Made by a program: the position numbers and the translations under genes
The notes under the pieces: generated by a model
The model's input: only the letters and a program-made list of their open reading frames with translations
The model's database searches: none
What the model was told of the DNA's origin: nothing
DNA from: Acidobacteriota bacterium
Lineage (GTDB): Bacteria > Acidobacteriota > Terriglobia > Acidiferrales > 2-02-FULL-67-57
Assembly (NCBI GenBank): GCA_016189965.1
Contig: JACPRL010000099.1
Coordinates: forward strand, 1 to 13,193
Length of the DNA: 13,193 nucleotides
Direction of reading: 5' to 3'
In this document: positions 1 through 5,534 of the stretch, in pieces
How the letters are laid out: the number at the start of each line of letters is the position of its first letter
Position numbering within the stretch: the first letter of the stretch is position 1

Positions 1-163
1 CTGCGTCTCCTCTGCGCCTGCCCGCCGGAGCCCGAAGGGTGTAGGCGGGCCCTCTGTGCCCTGCCTGCCTTGAGCAAGTCCCCACGGCAGTCGGGACGCG
101 TCGAAGGGTGTGCCCTCTGTGGTGAAAGGAGAGCTGGCAGGCCGCCGAAAAAGTGGCGGGATT
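1..163. repeat. Intergenic low-complexity repeat with palindromic inserts
   Basis: No gene is supported here. The stretch is built from CTCTGTGCC-like words (CTCTGCGCC near 11-19, CCTCTGTGCC at 51-60, CCTCTGTGGTGAAA near 114-127), a low-complexity intergenic repeat type that I associate with Acidobacteriota and similar genomes. The ladder is interrupted by a perfect 7-bp inverted repeat, GCCCGCC at 20-26 and GGCGGGC at 44-50, and by a second unrelated stretch near 60-112. Both interruptions end with the same nonamer GAAGGGTGT (34-42 and 103-111), as if two related small elements had inserted into the same repeat. Function unknown. Confidence 0.5.
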
Positions 164-254
164 GGAAGGGCACGGCTTCAGCTGTGCCGAAAAAAAGCTG
201 CGCGGAGCGCAACCGCGGAAGGGGTGCGGGGAAACCCTCTACGGGTGTCCCCGC
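164..254 (+). repeat. 91-bp dispersed palindromic repeat, copy 1
   Basis: Almost identical to the 92 bp at 1633-1724, in the same orientation, differing by one A in an A-run, two single substitutions and a short divergent patch near 233-242. It opens with an imperfect hairpin (GGCACGGC, loop TTCA, then GCTGTGCC), followed by seven A residues, a GCGC hairpin and a GGGGAAACCC...GGGTGTCCCC palindrome. It lies just downstream of the aminotransferase gene, and the second copy lies just upstream, so the gene is bracketed by direct repeats. There is no coding capacity. It is probably a REP/MITE-like non-autonomous element. Confidence 0.7.
190..213 (-). terminator. Intrinsic terminator of the aminotransferase gene
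   Basis: Read on the minus strand, GTTGCGC, loop TCC and GCGCAGC form a seven-base-pair stem with one G-U wobble, directly followed by seven T residues. It begins 65 nt after the stop of the minus-strand aminotransferase, the right place and orientation for a Rho-independent terminator. It is embedded in the dispersed repeat at 164-254. The copy at 1633-1724 has eight T residues, but its stem is weakened by an A-to-C change in the plus strand. Confidence 0.5.
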
Positions 255-277
255 GGGAAACCAGAAGGATGGAGGCT

Positions 278-1471
278 CTAGGCGGCGAAGAAGCGCGCGA
301 GGCGTCGGAGCCCTTCTTCGATGCGCTCCATCGAAGTCGCGTAGGAGAGACGGAAGTGGTCGGCGGTGCCGAACGCCTCTCCCGGCACCACGGCGATGCG
401 CGCCTCCTCGAGCAGCCGTTGCGCCAGCTCGGTCGTCGTCTTTACGCCTTTGCGCTCCATCCACGCCCGCGCGTTCGGATAGGCGTAGAAGGCCCCGCGC
501 GGCTCGGCGCAGCGCAGGTGCGGGATGGCGTTGAGCCCCGCCAACACCCGCGCTCGCCGCCGCGCGTACTCCGCCAACATCTCCCGCACCGAGTCCATCG
601 GCCCAGTGAGCGCCGCCAGCGCTGCCTTCTGCGCAATCGAAGTGGGGTTTGAGGTCGAGTGGCTCTGCAGCCGCGTGATGGCCTCGACGATCGGCTGCGG
701 CGCCAGCACGTAGCCGATGCGCCAGCCGGTCATTGAGAAGGTCTTCGAGAGCGAGCCGACGACGATGACGTGCGGCTTCGCCTCCGCCAGGCTCGCCACC
801 GAAAACGGCGCGCCGTCATAAACAAAGTGCGAGTAGCACTCATCCGAGAGCAGCCACGCTCCACGCCGCCGGCACAGCTCCAGGATGCGGCCGAACTCTT
901 CCCGCTCCACCACCGCCCCCGAGGGGTTGTTGGGCGAGTTGACAATCACTACCCGCGTCCCTTCCGCCCAGTTCCGCTCCACATCCGCCGCCGTCAGCCG
1001 GAAGCCGTTCGGCTCCTCGGTCGGCACCGCCACCGGCCGCCCACCCAAGTAGTTGACGATCTCCGGAAAGCTCACCCAGTAGGGCGACGGCACCAGCACC
1101 GCCTCGCCCCGGTTCACCAGCGCGCTCAGCGCGCCGAACACCCCGTGCTTGCCGCCTACTGTCACGATGCACTCGGCCGGCTGGTAGGCCGTGCCCAGCT
1201 CCCGCCCGTGCCACTCGCAGACGGCCCGCCGCAGCGCGGGAATACCGGCCGTGGGCGTGTACTTGGTGAAGTTCTCTTCGAGCGCCCGCACGGCCGCCTG
1301 CTTGATGTGCTCGGGGGTGGGGAAGTCAGGCTCGCCGGGGCCGAAGTCCACAACGTCGACGCCCTGCGCTCGCAGCCGCTCGGCCTCCTGCAGCACGGCG
1401 AGCGTCGCGGAGACGCCGATGCGCTCGACGCGCTCGGCCAGTTTGATCTCGGTGGCGACCCGGTCAGCCAT
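278..1471 (-). CDS. PLP-dependent aminotransferase, class I/II (aspartate aminotransferase-like)
   Basis: A fold-type I, PLP-dependent aminotransferase of 397 residues, the usual length for the family. It transfers an amino group between an amino acid and a 2-oxo acid in the cytoplasm. Visible landmarks are the N-terminal GPGEPDFPTP (44-53), KYTPTAGIP (70-78), the VGGKHGVF cofactor loop (105-112), NSPNNPSG (178-185) with the PLP-binding Asn, D210 and Y213, the Schiff-base lysine K243 in SLSKTFSMTGWRIGY, and the carboxylate-binding R374 in FRLSYATS. The pattern is closest to the class I-gamma aspartate aminotransferases (Thermus type), some of which also use prephenate. Substrate cannot be fixed from sequence. 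I chose the ATG at 1471 because family similarity begins there. The frame stays open 122 codons further upstream, but that extension is translated repeat DNA. Shine-Dalgarno signal is weak. Confidence 0.9.
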   Translation of the reverse strand: MADRVATEIKLAERVERIGVSATLAVLQEAERLRAQGVDVVDFGPGEPDFPTPEHIKQAAVRALEENFTKYTPTAGIPALRRAVCEWHGRELGTAYQPAECIVTVGGKHGVFGALSALVNRGEAVLVPSPYWVSFPEIVNYLGGRPVAVPTEEPNGFRLTAADVERNWAEGTRVVIVNSPNNPSGAVVEREEFGRILELCRRRGAWLLSDECYSHFVYDGAPFSVASLAEAKPHVIVVGSLSKTFSMTGWRIGYVLAPQPIVEAITRLQSHSTSNPTSIAQKAALAALTGPMDSVREMLAEYARRRARVLAGLNAIPHLRCAEPRGAFYAYPNARAWMERKGVKTTTELAQRLLEEARIAVVPGEAFGTADHFRLSYATSMERIEEGLRRLARFFAA

Positions 1472-1549
1472 CGGGAGCCGAAGCCTAGCGCACTCCCATC
1501 CTGAATTCAACTTGTCGCGACGCGCAGTCGGGAGTAGGCTGCTCGACCC

Positions 1550-1807
1550 GTGCCGTTCCAACTTGTTTGCGCGTATACTTTCCTGCCCAGAAGCTAGAAG
1601 CTGATGCCACAAAGACACGAAGGCGCGAAGACGGAAGGGCACGGCTTCAGCCGTGCCGAAAAAAAAGCTGCGCGGAGCGCCACCGCGGAAGGGGTGCGGG
1701 GAAACCCCGTCTGGGTGTCCCCGCCGCCCGGAGGTTATGCAATCGCTTCTCGACACGGAGCGGCCCGACGTCCAGAGACGATTAGGCGCAAATAGTTGGA
1801 ACGGCAC
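1550..1807. repeat. 258-bp segment with 22-23 bp terminal inverted repeats
   Basis: The 341 bp between the two divergent genes (1472-1812) holds no gene. Its main structure is an inverted repeat: GTGCCGTTCCAACT plus TGTTTGCGC at 1550-1572 is matched in reverse by 1786-1807, with one indel and one substitution over 22-23 nt. The arms enclose 213 bp containing a CCACAAAGACACGAAGG low-complexity word (about 1604-1620) and the dispersed repeat copy at 1633-1724. It may be a MITE-like element without visible target duplication. Alternatively it is a pair of mirror-image promoter elements, since each arm points at its neighbouring gene (80 nt from the aminotransferase start, 5 nt from the WD40 start). 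Confidence 0.55.
1633..1724 (+). repeat. 92-bp dispersed palindromic repeat, copy 2
   Basis: Second copy of the repeat at 164-254. Here the first hairpin is perfect: GGCACGGC (1639-1646), loop TTCA, GCCGTGCC (1651-1658), followed by eight A residues. It lies in the divergent intergenic region upstream of the aminotransferase, inside the inverted-repeat-bounded segment 1550-1807. It is the cleanest example in the window of the uninterrupted form of this palindrome; interrupted forms are at 2947-3070 and 11141-11192. Confidence 0.7.
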
Positions 1808-1812
1808 CCGCT

Positions 1813-2856
1813 GTGACGCGCCCGCCATGCCCGGCAAACCCCTCCAAGATATTGCTTCTTCTTAGCGTCCCGCTTGCGCTGCTGCTCTCCGCCTCGGCCT
1901 CTTCGCAGAAACGCGCGGAAGGGGAACTCCCCGCCGGCCATGCCGACGCCGTGCGCGCTGTGGCCTTCAGCCCCGACGGCAGCCTGCTCGCCTCGGCCAG
2001 CGCCGACACCACCGTCAAGTTGTGGGAGACGGCCACCGGTCGCGAGCAGCACACGCTCACGAGCCACGCCGACGAAGTCACCTCCGTTGCCTTCAGCCCC
2101 GATGGGCTCTGGCTGGCCTCGGGCAGCCTCGACGCCACCGCCAGGTTGTGGCAGGTGGCCACAGGTCGCGAGTTGCGCGCGCTCACCGGGCATACCGGGC
2201 CCGTCGCCGCGGTCGCCTTCAGCCCCGATGGACGCTGGCTCGCCACCGGCAGTTGGGACGGCACGGTCAAGCTCTGGGACGCGGCGAGCGGCACCGAGTT
2301 GCGCGCGTTCACCGGCCACAGCAACTCCGTGCAGGCGGTGGCCTTTAGTCCTGACGGCCGCTGGCTCGCCTCCGGCGGTTGGGATGAAACCATCATTCTC
2401 TGGGAGCCCGCCGAGGGTCGCCTGGTGCGCACCCTGCGCGGCCACGCCGGCACGGTGACCGCGGTGGCCTTCAGCCCCGACGGGCGCTGGCTCCTCTCCG
2501 GCAGTTGGGACCGCACCGTGCGGCTGTGGGAAGTGGAAACGGGAAGCGAAGGGCGCGCTCTCCTCGAGCACGACGACTCCGTCGAGGCGGTGGCCGTCAG
2601 CTCCGACGGCCGCTGGGTGGCTTCGGCGAGTTCCGACCGAACGGTGAAGCTCTACAACCTCAGCAAGAATCGCCCCGGAGCCACGCTCGCCGGCCACGCC
2701 GGCGCCGTGCATGCCGTCGCCTTCAGCCCCGGGGGCCGCTGGCTCGCCTCGGGCGGCTACGACACCACCGTCCGCCTCTGGGAAGTGAAGACGGGAAAGG
2801 AAGTCCGCCGGCTCGCCTTGCCACCCACACGCGAGCGCAACCGCACAAAACAGTGA
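1813..2856 (+). CDS. Exported WD40 repeat protein, seven-bladed beta-propeller
   Basis: A 347-residue protein with an N-terminal signal peptide (KILLLLSVPLALLLSASASS, about 12-31, likely cleavage after ASA or nearby) and seven WD40 repeats that fill the rest. Each begins with a GH-type dipeptide: 42, 84 (SH), 126, 168, 210, 252 (EH) and 294. The spacing is exactly 42 residues every time, so the gene contains seven 126-bp tandem units without indels. Each unit has the pattern GH-xxxV-xAVAFSPDG-xWLASGS-D-TVKLW, and seven units should close one propeller. Such proteins are usually protein-binding scaffolds; no enzyme domain is present and the partner is unknown. The GTG at 1813 is the only plausible start after the in-frame stop at 1783-1785, and no clear Shine-Dalgarno precedes it. 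The gene is divergent from the aminotransferase. Confidence 0.85.
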   Translation: MTRPPCPANPSKILLLLSVPLALLLSASASSQKRAEGELPAGHADAVRAVAFSPDGSLLASASADTTVKLWETATGREQHTLTSHADEVTSVAFSPDGLWLASGSLDATARLWQVATGRELRALTGHTGPVAAVAFSPDGRWLATGSWDGTVKLWDAASGTELRAFTGHSNSVQAVAFSPDGRWLASGGWDETIILWEPAEGRLVRTLRGHAGTVTAVAFSPDGRWLLSGSWDRTVRLWEVETGSEGRALLEHDDSVEAVAVSSDGRWVASASSDRTVKLYNLSKNRPGATLAGHAGAVHAVAFSPGGRWLASGGYDTTVRLWEVKTGKEVRRLALPPTRERNRTKQ

Positions 2857-2896
2857 CACAAGACCACTGCAAGATCTAGGAAAAGCCATAAGGGTA

Positions 2897-2918
2897 CCCG
2901 GTGGCCGGTGCCACCGGG
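2897..2918. other. Perfect 9-bp hairpin downstream of the WD40 gene
   Basis: CCCGGTGGC, loop CGGT, GCCACCGGG forms a perfect nine-base-pair stem 40 nt after the WD40 stop codon. No T-run follows, so it is not a canonical intrinsic terminator. It could still stabilise the 3-prime end of the transcript, or be another palindromic repeat unit. Confidence 0.4.
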
Positions 2919-2946
2919 CTCAGCGAGGGAGTTCGACGCCCGTCAG

Positions 2947-3070
2947 GGCACGGCTGGTAGGCCCGGGCTTCTCGAAGCGAGTCCCGCCACTGCGGGACGA
3001 GCGAAGATCCCGAGCGAGTCCCGCTCTGCGGGACGAGTCGAGGGAAGCCCGGGACGCGAAGCGCCGTGCC
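2947..3070. repeat. Nested palindromic repeat (three levels)
   Basis: The outer arms GGCACGGC (2947-2954) and GCCGTGCC (3063-3070) are the same 8-bp arms that form the compact hairpin at 1639-1658. Here the four-base loop is replaced by 108 bp. Inside lies a second inverted repeat, CCCGGGCTTCTCGA (2962-2975) with TCGAGGGAAGCCCGGG (3038-3053). Inside that are two near-identical mini-palindromes, GTCCCGC-CACT-GCGGGAC from 2981 and GTCCCGC-TCT-GCGGGAC from 3018, each placed after AGCGA. The 276-bp gap 2857-3132 contains no gene. Confidence 0.65.
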
Positions 3071-3079
3071 GAAACCGTC

Positions 3080-3102
3080 AAAAAAGACGGGGCTTTAGCC
3101 CC
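3080..3102 (-). terminator. Intrinsic terminator of the 4165-3133 gene pair
   Basis: On the minus strand GGGGC, loop TAAA and GCCCC form a GC-only hairpin, followed after three bases by six T residues. It lies about 30 nt beyond the stop of the minus-strand gene ending at 3133, as expected for a Rho-independent terminator. The GGGGCTTTAGCCCC word is also typical of dispersed palindromes in such genomes, so it may be a repeat doing duty as a terminator. Confidence 0.5.
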
Positions 3103-3132
3103 TGAGGTCTCGCCGGGAGGATGCAATGGTTT

Positions 3133-3585
3133 CTACAGGCGCGCGCGTCGCGCTTCGAGCTCCTCCGCCACCTCGGCCAGCGCCGCCAGCGGCACGGAAA
3201 TGTGCACCGTCTCGCTCAGCGAATCGACGTCCACCACCAGCGCGCCGTCGCGTTTCACAATCGTCACCCGCTCCTCCGGGCTGACGATTTCAACGAACGA
3301 CGCATCGGGATAACGGGTCAGCTCGCGGCTGGCAATTGCCGCCGCCGGCAGCCACTCCCGCGCGTCCGCCACCGCTTCGCGCAGCTCCGCCTCCGGCACG
3401 AGCTTCAGCCCCCAGCAGACCACCACCGCCGGCACAATGAGCCGCACGCGGTCACCGCCCGGCTGCTTCTCCTCGACATAGACGCGGATCAGGCCGGAGC
3501 GATAGGTAGCGGCGGCCAAGGTGCCGACAGCGAGTACCAGCAGCACCAGTGCGGCCACGAAGACGATGCGGAGTTCCGAACGCAT
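3133..3585 (-). CDS. Small membrane-anchored hypothetical protein (beta-rich module)
   Basis: I do not recognise a named family. The 150-residue product has an N-terminal hydrophobic segment (VFVAALVLLVLAVGTLAAA, 8-26) without a lipobox, so it is an exported or membrane-anchored protein. The rest is a soluble beta-rich domain: VRLIVPAVVV (47-56), FVEIVSPEERVTIVKRDGALVVDVDS (97-122) and SETVHISVPLAALAEVAEEL (124-143). These segments align by eye with the repeated module of the protein encoded just upstream (3602-4165), so the two are probably paralogues acting together. The ATG at 3585 has a good GGAGG with six-base spacing; a TTG one codon upstream is less likely. Only 16 nt separate it from the upstream gene, which implies one operon. 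Confidence 0.65.
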   Translation of the reverse strand: MRSELRIVFVAALVLLVLAVGTLAAATYRSGLIRVYVEEKQPGGDRVRLIVPAVVVCWGLKLVPEAELREAVADAREWLPAAAIASRELTRYPDASFVEIVSPEERVTIVKRDGALVVDVDSLSETVHISVPLAALAEVAEELEARRARL

Positions 3586-3601
3586 CAATCGCCTCCGCCC
3601 C

Positions 3602-4165
3602 TTATTCCATCGTGCTCTTCGAGTCCACCCAGACCCGCACCGTCTCGTCCTGGCTGGCGATGTTGACCAGCACTTCGTCGCCGTGCTCGCTCAAGGCGCG
3701 GATGGCGGCCGTCAGGTTGAGCTCAGGGCCGGGGCCGGAGACGAGCGCCTCCACAATCACCATGGGGACGCGGACGTCGATCTGATCCCGCGAGCCGGTG
3801 GCTTCGTGGATGCGGGCGATGAGGTAGCCTTTCTCCTTGGCCACCCGCACGGTTTCGTTTTCGGTTTCGATGGTGACGAACTCGCCGTCCTTGAGCGCGC
3901 GGACCGCCTCGAAGATGGCGCGGAGCTCGACGCCCTCCACCGTGCCTTCGATGCGGATGCGACCCTCGCGCAACGGGCCCGCCTCCACCGCCGGCAACAC
4001 CTTCTCCGCCAGCGCCAGGGGGATGTTGACGCGGACGAATTCGGCCTTCTCGCCGCTTTTTTCAATCTTCACGTGCAGCCAGCGCTCGTTCGACGCCTCC
4101 GGCCCGGCCAACGCCACAGCCGTGGTCAGCAGCACAACGGCCAGCACAGATGTGATCTTTTTCAT
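3602..4165 (-). CDS. Exported hypothetical protein with two internal repeats of a beta-rich module
   Basis: A 187-residue protein with a signal peptide (MKKITSVLAVVLLTTAVALA, 1-20; AxA-like cleavage site). The mature part appears to be a tandem duplication. Module 1 (about 43-119) has FVRVNIPLALAEKVLP, a helix ELRAIFEAVRAL and GEFVTIETENETVRVAKEKG. Module 2 (about 130-182) has DVRVPMVIVEALVS, LTAAIRALSEHGDEV and LVNIASQDETVRVWVDS. The shared ETVRV and xRVP/IPxxxxEAL motifs make the duplication visible, and the downstream gene product repeats it again. From memory, similar proteins occur in acidobacterial ECF sigma/anti-sigma gene clusters; this is not verified here. Start chosen at the ATG at 4165, preceded by GAGGTG. 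Transcription probably starts from the ECF-like promoter at 4195-4222. Confidence 0.65.
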   Translation of the reverse strand: MKKITSVLAVVLLTTAVALAGPEASNERWLHVKIEKSGEKAEFVRVNIPLALAEKVLPAVEAGPLREGRIRIEGTVEGVELRAIFEAVRALKDGEFVTIETENETVRVAKEKGYLIARIHEATGSRDQIDVRVPMVIVEALVSGPGPELNLTAAIRALSEHGDEVLVNIASQDETVRVWVDSKSTME

Positions 4166-4194
4166 TGCTCCCACCTCTTTCCACCTCTGTAGGG

Positions 4195-4222
4195 AACGAG
4201 GCCGGCAGACAAAAAGTTCCCC
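4195..4222 (-). promoter_or_regulatory. ECF sigma factor-type promoter
   Basis: On the minus strand, GGGGAAC (4222-4216) is followed after 17 bp by CGTT (4198-4195). The combination GGAAC with CGT-type -10 at 16-17 bp is typical of group IV (ECF) sigma factor promoters. It points at the gene starting at 4165 and would give a leader of roughly 20 nt that contains its GAGGTG ribosome binding site. No ECF sigma gene is present in this window. Confidence 0.5.
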
Positions 4223-4313
4223 GAAACGCTTTCGACAGGGCGAGTTGCAGAGGTGTAGGAGGTGATCGGAGGGCGTCCGCAGGAGCGGCGGGCAGCGGGG
4301 CAACGCCCAGAGT

Positions 4314-4841
4314 CTAGGACGCGCCTCCCAGCAGGGCAACAAGTATACCGTTGGCGACCGCCCCGATGAGCACCACCCCGATGGCGCGCCAGGTGCTCTT
4401 GTAGTCCAGCGCCTGGCGGACGGCGATGACGAAGGCCACCAACAGCCAAATCAACACCACCAGGGCGAGCAGGCCGCCGATGGGCGGCGGTGCCGCCAAG
4501 CCGATCAGCAGGATGCCCGGTGTGGTGGCGAATCCGATGGTGCGCATCAGCTCGCCGATGTTCGATTTGGTCTCCGGCTCGGGCAGCAGCTTCGTCCCGA
4601 TGACGAAAATCATCGCCGCCCACAGCACCCAGCCGAACAGTGTCAAGACGACGTCGCGCGCGAGCGGCAGAATGCCGGTGGCCGGCCCCCCGGCCAGGCT
4701 GACGCCGACGCCGGCCGACAGCGTGTAGAGAATGACGACGATTAGCGCCTGAGTCGTCGCTGCCGGGTCCGCTTCCACTTCCTCGTAGGTGTGTATGTCC
4801 AACTTGGCCGCCCCAATCATTCGTTCCGCAAAACTGGCCAT
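4314..4841 (-). CDS. YIP1 family integral membrane protein
   Basis: A 175-residue, strongly hydrophobic protein with an N-terminal amphipathic stretch (MASFAERMIGAAKLDIHTYEEVEAD, shown here in outline as residues 1-25) and about five membrane segments: roughly 29-52, 58-82, 98-116, 119-140 and 152-172. The N-terminal KLDxHTYEEVEAD pattern, the P-rich turn APPPIGG before a long helix, and the overall layout match the bacterial Yip1-domain proteins, whose biochemical role is unclear. The ATG at 4841 is preceded by GGGAGG at good spacing, which decides the start. It is transcribed in the same direction as the two genes downstream but 148 bp away, with an ECF-like promoter between, so it is likely a separate unit. 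Confidence 0.7.
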   Translation of the reverse strand: MASFAERMIGAAKLDIHTYEEVEADPAATTQALIVVILYTLSAGVGVSLAGGPATGILPLARDVVLTLFGWVLWAAMIFVIGTKLLPEPETKSNIGELMRTIGFATTPGILLIGLAAPPPIGGLLALVVLIWLLVAFVIAVRQALDYKSTWRAIGVVLIGAVANGILVALLGGAS

Positions 4842-4956
4842 GGTTATCCTCCCACGACGGAGGTTCAGAGCACCGTTGCCGCCCTTCTATCACAGCACCG
4901 GAGAGTCAGCAAGGGAAAAGGTCAGTGGCAGGCGGCTGCCGACTAGAGCCTTCCGT

Positions 4957-5021
4957 GGAAGGCTGAAGCCTTCCGCTACGACCGGAGGGGCAGGCAATGT
5001 AGCGGAACCCTTCAGGGTTCC
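4957..5021. repeat. Pair of 18-bp palindromes enclosed in an inverted repeat
   Basis: Two perfect palindromes, GGAAGGCTGAAGCCTTCC (4957-4974, two-base centre) and GGAACCCTTCAGGGTTCC (5004-5021), stand 29 bp apart. They are linked by the inverted words CCGCTAC (4973-4979) and GTAGCGG (4999-5005), so the whole stretch can fold into a cruciform-like array. It lies between the coaD stop and the YIP1 start. No T-run follows on either strand. Looks like a REP-type intergenic element. Confidence 0.6.
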
Positions 5022-5039
5022 ACCCACCCTCCCAGCTTT

Positions 5040-5525
5040 TCAGCCGAGCACTTTGGCGCGGATGCGCTCTTCGACCGCGGGCGGGACCAGGGCCTTGAGG
5101 GAGCCGCCCAGCCGTGCCACTTCTTTGACCAGGCGGGAGCTCAGGTAGCTGTAAGCTTCGGCCGGCAGCATGAAGACGGTCTCAATCTCCGGCGCCAGTT
5201 GCCGGTTCATCAGCGCCATCTGCAGCTCATACTCGTAGTCGCTGACGGCGCGGATACCGCGCAGCAGCACCCGGGCGCCGCGCCGCCGGGCGTAGTCCAC
5301 CAGCAGGCCGTCGAAGGTGTCCACCTCGACGTTCGGCAGATGGGCCACCGCCTCCCGCAGCATCTCAACCCGCTCCCCTATGGTGAACAGCGGGTCCTTC
5401 TCCGGATTGCTGAGCAGAGCGACGATGAGGCGGTCGAACAGCTTCGAGGCCCGCTCGATCAGGTCGAGGTGCCCGTTTGTCACCGGGTCGAACGAGCCCG
5501 GATAGATGGCCGTCACCTGTCGCAT
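5040..5525 (-). CDS. coaD: Phosphopantetheine adenylyltransferase
   Basis: CoaD transfers an AMP moiety from ATP to 4-phosphopantetheine, giving dephospho-CoA, the penultimate step of coenzyme A synthesis in the cytoplasm. The 161-residue length is standard. The nucleotidyltransferase signature YPGSFDPVTNGH (8-19) carries the ATP-phosphate-binding TxGH. Also visible are LLRGIRAVSDYEYELQMALMN, bordering the pantetheine site, and YSYLSSRLVKEVARLGG, equivalent to the family ISSTxVRE region. The start ATG at 5525 is fixed by the conserved N-terminus. No Shine-Dalgarno is visible; instead a TAGAAT box ends nine bases before the ATG, so the mRNA may be nearly leaderless. It is divergent from the isc operon. 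Confidence 0.96.
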   Translation of the reverse strand: MRQVTAIYPGSFDPVTNGHLDLIERASKLFDRLIVALLSNPEKDPLFTIGERVEMLREAVAHLPNVEVDTFDGLLVDYARRRGARVLLRGIRAVSDYEYELQMALMNRQLAPEIETVFMLPAEAYSYLSSRLVKEVARLGGSLKALVPPAVEERIRAKVLG

Positions 5526-5534
5526 GGCGGGGCG

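Noticed and set aside
1633..1724. Intrinsic terminator in repeat copy 2 on the minus strand
   Set aside because: The T-run is present but the stem next to it is shortened by a mismatch, and it would lie upstream of the aminotransferase start, where no minus-strand gene ends.
1472..1837. N-terminal extension of 122 residues on the aminotransferase
   Set aside because: The extra codons translate the dispersed repeat and the inverted-repeat segment; family similarity starts at the ATG at 1471.
1813..2856. CRISPR-like or tandem-array reading of the 126-bp repeats
   Set aside because: The periodicity encodes a standard WD40 propeller; the repeats are coding and have no spacer structure.
1735..2889. 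Long open frame (384 codons) antisense to the WD40 gene
   Set aside because: It mirrors the 126-bp repeats of the WD40 gene, has no family-like motifs, and results from GC-rich codon bias on the opposite strand.
2981..3036. CRISPR repeats (two similar palindromic units)
   Set aside because: Only two units of 18-19 bp, no regular spacers and no cas genes; they are better explained as mini-palindromes inside a larger repeat.
4201..4235. Terminator for the YIP1 gene (CGAAA-GCG-TTTCG followed by T5 on the minus strand)
   Set aside because: The stem is short and AT-containing and the T-run is seven bases away; the T-run is better explained as the start of the spacer of the ECF-like promoter.
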